47,322 nt of DNA from CG-Epi1 sp964634895. GTDB lineage: Archaea; Thermoplasmatota; Poseidoniia; MGIII; CG-Epi1. Below the pieces are notes generated by a model. The model did not search any database, was not told the origin of the DNA, and was given only the letters and a program-made list of their open reading frames with translations. The translations under genes were made by a program, and so were the position numbers. Location: contig CAZWJS010000008.1 in assembly GCA_964634895.1 (NCBI GenBank), positions 1 to 47,322 on the forward strand, in the 5' to 3' direction. Shown one piece after another: positions 1 through 8,702 of this stretch. Numbering within the stretch: the first letter of the stretch is position 1; the number at the start of each line of letters is the position of its first letter.

Positions 1-1508
1 TCATCTCTCTTACACCCATCTCCTGAGAAGTATTTTCCAGGAAATTTCTCGAAGTAAGTTTCAAAGAATCGTTGATGGTCACCATATACTGTTCTCATTA
101 TGCTAGGCCATGGCCTCTGGATTGCTAAATTTCCTTCGACATTATTTCCCTCTAGTACATTTCCTTCATCGTCCAGTAATTCAGGCACTACTCCGAAGAA
201 AGGCAAAGTAGCAGAACCTGGTTTTGTTGCTGTTACTCCAGGAAGTGGTGTGATCATTACACCACCCGTTTCGGTTTGCCACCATGTGTCCACAATTGGA
301 CATTTCTGTTTTCCTATTACATTATGATACCATAACCATTCAGGTTCTTTGATAGGCTCACCAACAGTTCCGAGTATTTTCAGGCTATCTAAATTGTATT
401 TGTCAGGCCACTTGTCACCCTCTTTCATTAGTGCACGCAGAGCCGTTGGTGCAGTGTAAAATTTGTTAACTTTATGTTTTTCAATAATTTCCCAGAATCT
501 TCCAAAATCAGGATAGTTAGGGACCCCCTCAAACATCATGGTGATGGCTCTATTCGCCATAGGTCCATAGATTATGTATGAATGACCAGTAATCCATCCT
601 ATATCTGCAGTACACCAGTATATTTCGTCAGGATGATAATCAAAAATGTAGTGATGTGTAGTTGAAGTATAAACCATGTATCCGCCAGTAGTGTGCATAA
701 CGCCTTTTGGCTTTCCAGTAGATCCGCTAGTGTACAAGATAAACAGTGGGTCCTCAGCGTCCATTACTTCGGGTTTACATTCAGAATCTGCTGAACTTAG
801 TGCATCATGCCACCAAACATCTCTTCCCTCATTCATTTCGATGGTACTTCCTGTCCTATTCACAACTAGAATATTTTCTATTGAGGGAGTTTTTTGAACT
901 GCAATGTCAGCATTACTTTTCATAGAGATATCATCCTTTGTACCTCTAACTCCCGTGTCTTGGGTAATCAAAAGTTTACATTTAGAGTCATTAATTCTAG
1001 CCTCTAAACTATCTGGAGCAAATGCTCCAAAAACAACAGAATGAATAGCTCCTACTCTGGCACATGCTAATACTGCAATGGCTAATTCCGGTATCATTTG
1101 CATGTAGATGCACACTCGATCACCTTTTTCAATACCAAGATTCTTCAATGCATTAGCTGCCAATTGAACTTTATCAAGTAAATCATTGTAGGTATAAGTT
1201 TTTGATTCCTTAGGATCATTGCCTTCCCAGATTAGTGCTGTTTTTTCACCATAACCATCTATAACATGTCGATCTATACAATTGTAACATGCATTTAGTT
1301 TTGCACCTTCAAACCATTTTACATTTGCGCTGTTAAAATTCCAGTCCCACACATTGTTCCATTTCTTAAACCAAGAGATTCTCTCAGCTTGTTCAGCCCA
1401 AAATGCTTCAGGCTGTTTAATAGAGTATTCATATATTTCTTTGTATTCTTCAATACTTCCTATATGTGCTCTATTTCTCACTTCATCTATTGGTTTGTAT
1501 TTGTGCAT
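1..1508 (-). CDS. acs: Acetyl-CoA synthetase (AMP-forming), C-terminus cut by window edge
   Basis: Makes acetyl-CoA from acetate, ATP and CoA through an acetyl-adenylate; a cytosolic enzyme feeding acetate into central metabolism. About 502 residues are visible reading leftward from an ATG at 1508; the family is near 650 residues, so roughly 150 C-terminal residues, including the lysine-bearing motif normally near the C-terminus, lie outside the window. The N-terminus carries the family's 'FW.EQAE...WF..W' signature. The adenylate-forming P-loop TSGSTGKPKG is near residue 256, followed by YWCTADIGWITGHSY and by the WWQTETGG motif; the window cuts just after YFSGDG. Diverges from the NMD3 gene across 78 bp. 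Identity is secure; the substrate could extend to propionate. Confidence 0.95.
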   Translation of the reverse strand, partial: MHKYKPIDEVRNRAHIGSIEEYKEIYEYSIKQPEAFWAEQAERISWFKKWNNVWDWNFNSANVKWFEGAKLNACYNCIDRHVIDGYGEKTALIWEGNDPKESKTYTYNDLLDKVQLAANALKNLGIEKGDRVCIYMQMIPELAIAVLACARVGAIHSVVFGAFAPDSLEARINDSKCKLLITQDTGVRGTKDDISMKSNADIAVQKTPSIENILVVNRTGSTIEMNEGRDVWWHDALSSADSECKPEVMDAEDPLFILYTSGSTGKPKGVMHTTGGYMVYTSTTHHYIFDYHPDEIYWCTADIGWITGHSYIIYGPMANRAITMMFEGVPNYPDFGRFWEIIEKHKVNKFYTAPTALRALMKEGDKWPDKYNLDSLKILGTVGEPIKEPEWLWYHNVIGKQKCPIVDTWWQTETGGVMITPLPGVTATKPGSATLPFFGVVPELLDDEGNVLEGNNVEGNLAIQRPWPSIMRTVYGDHQRFFETYFEKFPGKYFSGDGCKRD

Positions 1509-1560
1509 GCAATAGTTTAGACAAAGCGCAATGACCAAAAAGCTTTCTAAACGATAAATC

Positions 1561-1571
1561 ACAAAATACCC
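1561..1571 (+). promoter_or_regulatory. TATA box of the NMD3 gene
   Basis: ACAAAATACCC has its TATA core at 1561-1568, centred about 22 nt before the GTG at 1587, the spacing expected for a leaderless archaeal transcript. The same AAAATACCCT string with the same spacing to a GTG occurs at 5561 before the PUA-domain gene. Confidence 0.6.
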
Positions 1572-1586
1572 TTTCTTTAGACCTTT

Positions 1587-2585
1587 GTGAAGGTCTGTCT
1601 AAAATGTGGAGCCAAACCGCCGTTGGTTTCACAGCTTTGCCCAGCTTGTTTGCGCCAAACAACGGAACTCAGTAAAGTCTCTAATATGCAGAATATGATT
1701 TGTTGTAAATCTTGCTTTTCACTTAAAGTTCCAGGTACTTGGATTGAGTTTGATACTTTGGATTCTTCGGTTTCACATTTCATCGAACAAAGTATTGAAT
1801 GGAATCAAGATGCTACTAAGATTAAATCTACGTTGGAGTTAAGGCAATTAGATCCACATAAATTTAGGGCAAATATCAGTTGTGAAGGAGATTATAAAGG
1901 AATAGATTTAATTTCCAGGTTGAGTACAGAAGTCCAAATCAAATTTCAGGTTTGCCAAATTTGTTCAAGGCAGGCTGGAGGATATTATGAAGCTATTTTG
2001 CAAATTCGAACTAAACGAAAAGAAATTCTTGATACTGCAGTAGATATGGTTTACAATGAGCTAGATTCATCTTCTTCAGATTTTTTTACTACGGAAGCAG
2101 GAATTGTTAAAGGAGGATTTGATTTCCAATTGTCATCCACTGAAAAAGCTAGATCAGTTTCTAGAGATTTGATGATAAAGTTAGGAGGGCATGTTATAGA
2201 AACGAATACTTTGGTTGGACGCAAAGATGGAAGGGATTTATTACGTCACACATTTGGAGTTAGATTACCTAGTGTAAGAGTTAATGACTATTTATTACTC
2301 GAAGATAAAGTTTGGAAAGTTTCCCGTATAGATAGACGTAGAGCTAAACTAATCTTAATTTTAACACCATACACCCAAAAGACAGTCGAAGTAGATAGCC
2401 TTAGAAATTCTCCAGTTCTTGATCGTCCTCTTGATGTACAGATTGTAAGCAATAGAGATTCAGAGTATCTTTTATTGGATCCGTTTACTTTGCAAACTGT
2501 AGAGGCAATATCCCCTAAGGGATGGAAAGGCGATGAAATTCAAGGACTTAGATACGGGAATGAAACATTTTTTCTTTGGCACTAA
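1587..2585 (+). CDS. NMD3-family ribosome-associated protein
   Basis: Homologue of eukaryotic NMD3, the 60S export adaptor; the archaeal role is thought to be in large-subunit maturation or ribosome association. The 332-residue protein opens with the diagnostic zinc-ribbon region: CxxC pairs at CLKC (residue 4), CPAC (about 19), CKSC (about 40), and a further CQIC near residue 121. The archaeal form lacks the C-terminal nuclear transport signals of yeast NMD3, as expected for this length. The start is GTG, chosen because the TATA box lies about 22 nt upstream and the cysteine pairs begin at residue 4. Its stop overlaps the convergent purF stop by 4 bp. Confidence 0.9.
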   Translation: MKVCLKCGAKPPLVSQLCPACLRQTTELSKVSNMQNMICCKSCFSLKVPGTWIEFDTLDSSVSHFIEQSIEWNQDATKIKSTLELRQLDPHKFRANISCEGDYKGIDLISRLSTEVQIKFQVCQICSRQAGGYYEAILQIRTKRKEILDTAVDMVYNELDSSSSDFFTTEAGIVKGGFDFQLSSTEKARSVSRDLMIKLGGHVIETNTLVGRKDGRDLLRHTFGVRLPSVRVNDYLLLEDKVWKVSRIDRRRAKLILILTPYTQKTVEVDSLRNSPVLDRPLDVQIVSNRDSEYLLLDPFTLQTVEAISPKGWKGDEIQGLRYGNETFFLWH

Positions 2586-3985
2586 ATCTCAAATTCTTCT
2601 AAGGTAGCCTGCCCGCGTTCCTTTTCACCTTCAATAGGTAGCGGATACTTTTCAGTTATGCATCCTAGACATAGATCATTTTCATTTTTTCCAATACAAT
2701 TTACTAAACCAGGTATTGACACATATTCTACAGAGTTGGCTCCAATCTCTTTTGTAATCTCCTTGGTAGTTCTATTTGGGGCCACAAATTCATCTCTGCT
2801 TGGCATGTCTATTCCGAGGAAACAAGGGGAAATTATTGGCGGACATCCTACGCGAATGTGTACTTCTTTAGCGCCAGCTTCTATAACACTCTGTACTATT
2901 CTTTTAGAGGTATTCCCTCTCACAATAGAGTCATCTACTAACACGACCCTTTTGCCTTCTACAATTTCTTTTATTGGATTCAATTTTTCACTAATTGTTG
3001 CTTTTCTTTGTTCATTTATTGGTTGTATAAATGAACGATGTACATATCTATTTTTGATTAGCCCTTCCCTATATGGTATATTTGAAGCTTCAGAAAAACC
3101 TAAGGCGCATGCGATTCCAGAGTCAGGTACAGGTACTATAATATCGGCATCTAGCGGCGCTTCTTCCCAAAGTTTCCGTCCAATTTTTTGACGAACCGAA
3201 TATGTTAATATTCCATCAATTTTTGCATCAGGTCGCGCAAAATAAACATATTCAAACATACAAAAAGCTTTGTTTTCAGAACTTGTAATTGAATGAGATG
3301 TAATTTCTTTCGGAGTTAAACTTAGAATTTCTCCAGGTTCAACATCACGTATGACTTCTCCTCCCATAACTTCGATTGCAGAGCTTTCTGAAGCAACAAC
3401 ATACCCATCGCTAATTTTTCCAATACAAAGAGGTTTTATTCCTAAGGGATCTCTGAAGGCATAAATTTCATCGTTGTGTAATAGTACAATAGAGTAGCTC
3501 CCTACAATTTCGTCCATAGTAAGTTGAATTGATTTTTTGATAGTATGATTTTTTGAAAGATAATTTGCAATCATGCGAATTATTATTTCGGAATCCGTGT
3601 CAGACATGAATGCCCATCCTGAATTTTCTTTTTCTTGTCTTAATTTCTCTTGATTTGCAATGTTTCCGTTATGGCCTATACTCAATTCGCCAGTAACTGC
3701 TGAGACAGTAATTGGCTGTGCATTCTTCATAGATGATCCACCAGCCGTAGAGTATCTTACGTGTCCTATTCCTATACAACCATTTGCAAATTCGTTTCCA
3801 AAATCATCTAGAACTTCGGTAACTAAGCCCATTCCCTTTTGTGTCGTATGTTTTTCATCAAATAAAGTAATTCCAGCAGATTCTTGTCCTCTATGCTGCA
3901 ATGCCCTTAGTCCAACTTGAAGCAGATTTAATATCTGAGATTTACTTGCAATACCTAAAACACCACATGCTTCATTGAGAGGCAT
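2582..3985 (-). CDS. purF: Amidophosphoribosyltransferase (PurF)
   Basis: First committed step of de novo purine synthesis: PRPP plus glutamine to 5-phosphoribosylamine. 467 residues. The N-terminal nucleophile glutaminase domain begins MPLNEACGVLG, so Cys7 would become the N-terminal nucleophile after removal of a six-residue propeptide. The PRPP-binding motif VVLVDDSIVRG lies near residue 347. Cysteines near residues 242 and 388 and the CLGC pair near 440-443 match the four ligands of the Bacillus subtilis-type [4Fe-4S] enzyme, so this is the iron-sulfur form rather than the E. coli form. The start codon overlaps the eL37 stop as TGATG, indicating translational coupling. Confidence 0.96.
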   Translation of the reverse strand: MPLNEACGVLGIASKSQILNLLQVGLRALQHRGQESAGITLFDEKHTTQKGMGLVTEVLDDFGNEFANGCIGIGHVRYSTAGGSSMKNAQPITVSAVTGELSIGHNGNIANQEKLRQEKENSGWAFMSDTDSEIIIRMIANYLSKNHTIKKSIQLTMDEIVGSYSIVLLHNDEIYAFRDPLGIKPLCIGKISDGYVVASESSAIEVMGGEVIRDVEPGEILSLTPKEITSHSITSSENKAFCMFEYVYFARPDAKIDGILTYSVRQKIGRKLWEEAPLDADIIVPVPDSGIACALGFSEASNIPYREGLIKNRYVHRSFIQPINEQRKATISEKLNPIKEIVEGKRVVLVDDSIVRGNTSKRIVQSVIEAGAKEVHIRVGCPPIISPCFLGIDMPSRDEFVAPNRTTKEITKEIGANSVEYVSIPGLVNCIGKNENDLCLGCITEKYPLPIEGEKERGQATLEEFEI

Positions 3986-4149
3986 CAGTGAGTTTTTGAC
4001 CAGCTATAATCGCGCGTTTTAGAACTAGCTCCAAAACCACAAGAAGCACATCTTTTCTTGCGCATGTGATACGCATGTCTTCCACACTTTCTACAAATAA
4101 GATGAGTTTGTTTTTGGCGTTTACCTTGTGCAGCTGTGCCTTTACTCAT
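3985..4149 (-). CDS. rpl37e: Large-subunit ribosomal protein eL37 (L37e)
   Basis: A 54-residue zinc-ribbon ribosomal protein beginning MSKGT. It contains CRKCG and CASCG, forming the zinc site, and RKKRC and YSW signatures typical of archaeal L37e. The reading frame is open 19 codons further upstream to a GTG at 4206, but that extension lies only about 13 nt from the TATA core at 4216-4223 and does not resemble L37e, so the ATG at 4149 is preferred; this leaves a leader of about 45 nt. The stop overlaps the purF ATG by one base. In many archaea an LSm gene precedes L37e; none is present here. Confidence 0.93.
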   Translation of the reverse strand: MSKGTAAQGKRQKQTHLICRKCGRHAYHMRKKRCASCGFGASSKTRDYSWSKTH

Positions 4150-4215
4150 TTTTTTACCATGATTTCCCGAAAGCAGTACTCGGACCGTATCGGGGAGTTG
4201 TTGCACCTGAGAGGG

Positions 4216-4223
4216 TTATAAAA
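4216..4223 (-). promoter_or_regulatory. TATA box of the eL37-purF operon
   Basis: Minus-strand TTTTATAACCC: an AT-rich core followed by CCC, like other promoters here. The predicted start of transcription is near 4195, giving a short untranslated leader of about 45 nt before the eL37 ATG. Confidence 0.5.
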
Positions 4224-4231
4224 TAATTTGT

Positions 4232-5536
4232 TTAGCCCAAACCTATTGTTTTGTAATCAAAACCAGCGTTTTCTATTTCATTTCGGTTGAATATTCTTCT
4301 GCCATCGATTATTACGTTTCCTTTCATATTCGCACGTAATTTTTCTAAGTCCAATGTTTTGTATTCAGCCCATTCAGTCATGAAAATGATACAGTCTGCA
4401 TCTTTAGTGGCTTCATTGATATCATCAGCCATTGGAATGTCAATTAGTTCTTTGAAGTTTCCCATAGCTTCAGGATCATGGCCAACAACTCTAGCTTTTT
4501 TCTCTAATAATTCATTTATTACTACTTCACTCCGTGATTCTCTAACATCATCAGTATCTGGCTTAAACGCTAATCCTAGTACAGCTATTCTTTTATTTTT
4601 TAATTTTCCAACTCTTTCTTCAGTCATTTTTACAATTATTTTAGGCTGTTCTTCATTAACTCTTAGAGTAGCTTCTAGCATTTTTGAATCCGCTTTAGAT
4701 TTTTTTGCAACAGCAGATAATGCCTTAACATCTTTTGGGAAACATGACCCGCCAAACCCAGCTCCAGCTCTGAGAAATAGCGGTGAGATACGGCTGTCTA
4801 GCCCCATTCCTTCAGCAACTTGTTCAAAGTCAATACCCCAAGCATTTGATAAATTTGCCATTTCATTTGCGAAAGAAATTTTTGTGGCTAAGAATGAATT
4901 TGATGCATATTTTATAAATTCAGCAGTTTTCGAGTTGCATTCTAATTTTGGGCATTTGTGTTTTTTATAAATATCATTCATAACCTTTTTTGACAAGTCG
5001 TCGTCGCTACCAATTACAATTCGTTCTGGTTCTTCAGCATCTTTAACTGCACAACCTTCTCTAAGAAATTCAGGATTCATTCCGATTCCTAATTTTTCTC
5101 TCTTCCATCCACTTTTTTTTAGAATTATTGGTAACACCACGTCTTCGGTTGTTCTGGGGATTACAGTTGACTTTACAATAATCGTATGTTTTTCAGATTT
5201 ATTTCTCAAAGCCCTTCCTATGCTTGATGATGCGGACTTTATGTAAGTCAAATCTATGCTACCATCTTTATTAGAGGGTGTTCCTACACAAATGAACGTT
5301 ACGTCACTATCTAAAATCCCTTTTTCAATTTCAGTTGTTCCTTTAAGATTTCCTTTTTTAATTCCAATATTTATTAGGTTTTCCAATCCAGGTTCAAATA
5401 TAGGAGACTTGCCCTTATTTAATTCATTTATTTTTGATTCAATGAGATCTAAACATATTACGTTGTTACCGGAATTAGCTAGTGTCGCACCAGTCACTAA
5501 TCCAACATACCCAGTCCCAATAACTGAAATATTCAT
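4232..5536 (-). CDS. ugd: UDP-glucose 6-dehydrogenase family protein
   Basis: Oxidises a UDP-sugar (UDP-glucose, or possibly UDP-GlcNAc/ManNAc) twice with NAD+ to the uronic acid, a precursor for surface glycans and N-glycosylation. 434 residues. The Rossmann fold is at the start (GTGYVGLVTGATLA). The catalytic cysteine lies in GGSCFPKD near residue 265, and the C-terminal UDP-binding domain contains VLGLAFKPDTDDVRES. The start at 5536 places the glycine-rich loop at residue 7, as usual. Stand-alone gene, divergent from the PUA-domain gene. The exact sugar cannot be read from the sequence. Confidence 0.93.
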   Translation of the reverse strand: MNISVIGTGYVGLVTGATLANSGNNVICLDLIESKINELNKGKSPIFEPGLENLINIGIKKGNLKGTTEIEKGILDSDVTFICVGTPSNKDGSIDLTYIKSASSSIGRALRNKSEKHTIIVKSTVIPRTTEDVVLPIILKKSGWKREKLGIGMNPEFLREGCAVKDAEEPERIVIGSDDDLSKKVMNDIYKKHKCPKLECNSKTAEFIKYASNSFLATKISFANEMANLSNAWGIDFEQVAEGMGLDSRISPLFLRAGAGFGGSCFPKDVKALSAVAKKSKADSKMLEATLRVNEEQPKIIVKMTEERVGKLKNKRIAVLGLAFKPDTDDVRESRSEVVINELLEKKARVVGHDPEAMGNFKELIDIPMADDINEATKDADCIIFMTEWAEYKTLDLEKLRANMKGNVIIDGRRIFNRNEIENAGFDYKTIGLG

Positions 5537-5558
5537 ATTGTGGCCCTAGGAGACCTAC

Positions 5559-5569
5559 ATAAAATACCC
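5559..5569 (+). promoter_or_regulatory. TATA box of the PUA-domain gene
   Basis: ATAAAATACCC, centred about 22 nt before the GTG at 5585. It sits inside the longest open frame (from 5540), which argues that translation starts at 5585 and not 5540. Confidence 0.6.
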
Positions 5570-5584
5570 TCTTATGGCTATTTT

Positions 5585-6085
5585 GTGTCAAGTTCACTTA
5601 TTGTAAAAAAAAGGCGGCCAATAAATAAGAAAGAGGCTAAGAGGTATAATGAAGCTCTCTCAAGATCACATAATTTGAACTTTGAGATTAGTGCCGGAAA
5701 ATATGAGAAAGGTATTTGCAGAGATTTTGAGGTGATTATACAAAAAGGTCATATCATTGCAATTATTATAGACAATGTACATCATTTGTCAGTTAGAGGA
5801 CTATTGGAACATAAACCTCAAGGTGGGTGGGTTCAGGTAGACATGGGTGCAGTTCCTTATGTTTGTAATGGGGCTAATGTAATGTCAGCAGGTATAAACG
5901 ATGCTAGTGATGAAATTTTAAAAGGCCAATATGTTTGGATTCGTGAGGAAACGCACCACAAACCCTTGGGTGTTGGAAAAGTAGTCATGAGCAAAGATGA
6001 AATGCTTAAATCTGATAAAGGTAAAGCAATTGAAGCACTTCATTATATAGGCGACAAAATTTGGTCTTACGGAGTAAAGGATTAA
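5585..6085 (+). CDS. PUA-domain RNA-binding protein (MCT-1/Tma20-like)
   Basis: A 166-residue protein of the COG2016 type: an N-terminal pre-PUA segment, then a C-terminal PUA fold at about residues 75-150 with the glycine-rich VQVDMGAVPYVCNGANVM segment, where PUA domains typically contact RNA. Eukaryotic relatives (MCT-1, Tma20) act with density-regulated protein in translation re-initiation and ribosome recycling; the archaeal role is undetermined. The frame is open back to a GTG at 5540, but the promoter lies inside that stretch, so the GTG at 5585 is chosen. The neighbourhood also holds NMD3 and eL37, consistent with a translation role. Confidence 0.85.
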   Translation: MSSSLIVKKRRPINKKEAKRYNEALSRSHNLNFEISAGKYEKGICRDFEVIIQKGHIIAIIIDNVHHLSVRGLLEHKPQGGWVQVDMGAVPYVCNGANVMSAGINDASDEILKGQYVWIREETHHKPLGVGKVVMSKDEMLKSDKGKAIEALHYIGDKIWSYGVKD

Positions 6086-6122
6086 TTTTTAATATTTTAA
6101 TGGCCTGAGGGGTAATAATAAA

Positions 6123-8636
6123 ATGAAGCAAAACGTATTTTTTTTATTTGTTGCAATTCTTTTCTTATCTCAGATAACTGACGCTTCAGCGGAAAATTTT
6201 GAAGATGTTGATTTATATATTTTAGGTTCATCAGACGATGGTTTCCTTAATTTTGAACTTCCTTCCGGTGGTACAACACAGACTGCAGTTATTGCAGAGA
6301 ATGAAACCACGAAAGGCCCTACTTTCAATGAAGTCGGTAGATGGAACACAGGCACTCTTTCAACACAGTCTAACATATCTGGTGATTGGTCAGGTAATGC
6401 TTGGGTTTATTCTAATAGAGCAGTTACAGTTACTCTTCGTTACACGTTGCTTCAAGATGGTGAAACTTTAGATTCTTTTGAATTTTCAGGCAATATTGAT
6501 GCAGATGCTAGAGTTGAGTTAACTTCAGGCGAACAAGATTTTTCATTAACTGAGATAGCCACTTCACCGCTTACGATATTAATTGAAAGTAGTTGGAATG
6601 ACCAGCCAGGTACTCCTCCAACAACAGATATTGTTATCAATCTAGAGTATGGTTCTTCTACAGAAAATACACATATTCAGATTCCTATAAGTCATGTACA
6701 AATTAAGAAAGGTCAAGAACCGTATGTTAACGAAGGTGGGAAAGAAGTTACAGTTTATGTGCATGTATTTGATGTCTTTGGTGTTGATGATGTTCTTTCT
6801 TTGATTAAAAATAGTTATAGCATGCAAATGGGCCCCGATCAAGGAGTTGAAGCCGGCACATTGTGGTCCGCAAATGTTACTAGAACTGCTAATAAAAATA
6901 ATGATTACGTTGAAGTTCAATTAGTTTGGTTCTATGGAGGACATTCTTTACCTCCCGAGACTAATTCTTATTCGTTAGAATTTGAGGCAGTAGATTCACT
7001 TAGTGATGCCTCTTGGAGCCAAACACTTACTGTGGATCTTTATATCACTCCTGAAGCAGACATTGAGATTTCGATAGGTTCAACAAAAAAAACAGTGGAT
7101 TTTGGTAATATTGCTAATTATCAGCTAACATTTACTAACACAGGCTCAGGAGCCGGAGATTTTATAGTTGATGATGAGAATGCAGACGGTTGGGAAGTAA
7201 ACATAAGTGCTTATGAATTTGCTTTAGACGTAGGCGAATCAAGAAGTGTAACAGTAAGCGTTACTGTTCCACTTGTTACTTCAGATGGTCAAAAATCTTT
7301 CACCGTTATAACTGTCAGAGAAGTTTCTGACTCAGATATTAGAGATTCAGTTAATTTGCAAACAGTCGCCAAAGAGCCTGCTCCAAATTGGGATTTTACT
7401 ATTGAAATTGATTTCTTAGCTAATGAAAATTATGATGAAGAGACGGCATACCTTATTGTTAAAGATAGACAAGCGATTGATATATTATTTGATATAACTA
7501 ATGAAGGGAATGAAGAAAACAATTATAATCTGGAAGCTATTTCACAAGATTCAGCCTTCACTTTCTCATTTAATCCAAGTTTTGTTTCTCTTTCATCAGG
7601 TGAATCAAGTGAAGTTCTACTTTCTCTTACTCCTAAAGATGATTATTTTGGAACTAGTACTTATATTGAAATTATTGCTAAATCAGCAGGAGATGGCAAA
7701 GAGGAATCTGAAACTATAGCTATAGAGTTTCGCCAAAGTGGTTCTATAGATCTTCGTGATTCAAATTTGCAGATAAAAGTTTCTGAGGGTTCTTCGGGCA
7801 GTCATTTATTACAAATATCGAATTCAGATTCTGAGGAAGCAAAAAGAATTTATCTTTTAGTTTCAGGTATTGAGCCTAGTGATCAATTGGTAGAAGGGTG
7901 GATTTCTTTTGAAGATAAAAATGGTAAAGAAATTTCTTCAATTTCGTATTTAACAATCTTACCTTCTCAAATTGTAGAAATAACGATGGTTATTAGTATC
8001 CCAAATGGTGCCGATATAGGTTCTTATGATTTCCAAATATCTATGCACAATGAACAACAATTGCGTATTTCAAATAGTTATCAATTTAGAGTGGTTGCAC
8101 TGGAGGCCTCAGGTTCAGAAGACACGAATTTATCTCTCTATGTGGTTTTGTTATTCATTCTCGGAGTAGTTGGTTTTGGCATTTATCGCAATTTTTCAGG
8201 AGGAGATTATGAGGATTATGATGACTATGATGATTTTGATGACTTAGAGGATATGCCAGAATTCTTTGAGGAACCTGCTCCTGCTATTCCACCCGAGTAT
8301 GCTACACCAGAGGCTTTGATTCAAGAAGAAGTAGTTCCATTGGAAGCTGTAACAGCATCTATTCCTTCACCTGAAGTTGAGGTACAGTCGAAACCACGTA
8401 AGAAATGGTTTGGTTTGTTTGGTAGTTCTGAAGATGATTCTGTTGTCTCAGAGCCCATGCTTGCAGAGCAGGCGGTAGCTCAACCCGTATCAGCAGAGCC
8501 AGTGGCAGTTCAACCTGTATCAGCAGAGCCGGTGGTGGCTCAACCCGTATCAGCAGAGCCGGTGGTGGCTCAACCCGTATCAGCAGAGCCGGTGGTAGCT
8601 CAAGCAGTGATTGTTCCAGATGAAGAGAATGAGTAA
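6123..8636 (+). CDS. Large secreted, membrane-anchored surface protein with NEW3/CARDB-like domains
   Basis: 837 residues. A signal peptide (residues 1-23, ending DASA) precedes a long beta-rich ectodomain. Around residues 320-430 there is at least one NEW3/CARDB-like module (FTNTGSGAGDF...), and similar 'ITNEGNEENNY' and 'ISNSDSEE' units follow, so several copies are likely. A transmembrane helix spans about residues 669-691, followed by an acidic DDYDD stretch and a proline-rich tail with four 10-residue repeats (QPVSAEPVVA). The topology is outside ectodomain, inside tail. A GAGGGGT Shine-Dalgarno-like site lies at 6107-6113. Function unknown; probably cell-envelope. A similar protein lies at 16327-18972. 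Confidence 0.85.
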   Translation: MKQNVFFLFVAILFLSQITDASAENFEDVDLYILGSSDDGFLNFELPSGGTTQTAVIAENETTKGPTFNEVGRWNTGTLSTQSNISGDWSGNAWVYSNRAVTVTLRYTLLQDGETLDSFEFSGNIDADARVELTSGEQDFSLTEIATSPLTILIESSWNDQPGTPPTTDIVINLEYGSSTENTHIQIPISHVQIKKGQEPYVNEGGKEVTVYVHVFDVFGVDDVLSLIKNSYSMQMGPDQGVEAGTLWSANVTRTANKNNDYVEVQLVWFYGGHSLPPETNSYSLEFEAVDSLSDASWSQTLTVDLYITPEADIEISIGSTKKTVDFGNIANYQLTFTNTGSGAGDFIVDDENADGWEVNISAYEFALDVGESRSVTVSVTVPLVTSDGQKSFTVITVREVSDSDIRDSVNLQTVAKEPAPNWDFTIEIDFLANENYDEETAYLIVKDRQAIDILFDITNEGNEENNYNLEAISQDSAFTFSFNPSFVSLSSGESSEVLLSLTPKDDYFGTSTYIEIIAKSAGDGKEESETIAIEFRQSGSIDLRDSNLQIKVSEGSSGSHLLQISNSDSEEAKRIYLLVSGIEPSDQLVEGWISFEDKNGKEISSISYLTILPSQIVEITMVISIPNGADIGSYDFQISMHNEQQLRISNSYQFRVVALEASGSEDTNLSLYVVLLFILGVVGFGIYRNFSGGDYEDYDDYDDFDDLEDMPEFFEEPAPAIPPEYATPEALIQEEVVPLEAVTASIPSPEVEVQSKPRKKWFGLFGSSEDDSVVSEPMLAEQAVAQPVSAEPVAVQPVSAEPVVAQPVSAEPVVAQPVSAEPVVAQAVIVPDEENE
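8481..8600 (+). repeat. Four 30-bp tandem repeats in a surface-protein gene
   Basis: Unit CAACCCGTATCAGCAGAGCC plus a 10-base end that reads GGTGGTGGCT in copies 2 and 3. Copies start at 8481, 8511, 8541 and 8571; copies 2 and 3 differ by one base, and copies 1 and 4 carry a few changes. A partial unit precedes at 8461-8480. The unit is exactly ten codons, so copy-number change keeps the frame. It lies in the C-terminal, predicted cytoplasmic tail. Confidence 0.97.
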
Positions 8637-8641
8637 GATAA

Positions 8642-8655
8642 ATTTTATATATAGG
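8642..8655 (+). promoter_or_regulatory. TATA box of the Hsp20 gene
   Basis: ATTTTATATATAGG, the strongest TATA-like string in the 66-bp gap. Transcription would start near 8675, inside the dyad at 8669-8691, leaving a leader of about 28 nt with GGAG at 8693-8696 before the ATG. Confidence 0.5.
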
Positions 8656-8668
8656 TATTAAACTATAG

Positions 8669-8691
8669 GTTTACAACTAGAGGTTGTATAC
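8669..8691 (+). promoter_or_regulatory. Dyad at the Hsp20 promoter, candidate heat-shock operator
   Basis: GTTTACAAC, five bases, GTTGTATAC: arms matching at 8 of 9 positions around the predicted transcription start. The ACAAC-N5-GTTGT core has the same geometry as the dyad reported for the Archaeoglobus heat-shock regulator HSR1. Repressor binding is inference. Confidence 0.45.
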
Positions 8692-8702
8692 TGGAGTCAA
8701 AT

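Noticed and set aside
4150..4206. Nineteen-codon N-terminal extension of eL37, or a remnant of an LSm gene
   Set aside because: It lies too close to the TATA box to be translated from the expected transcript and has no L37e or Sm-fold resemblance.
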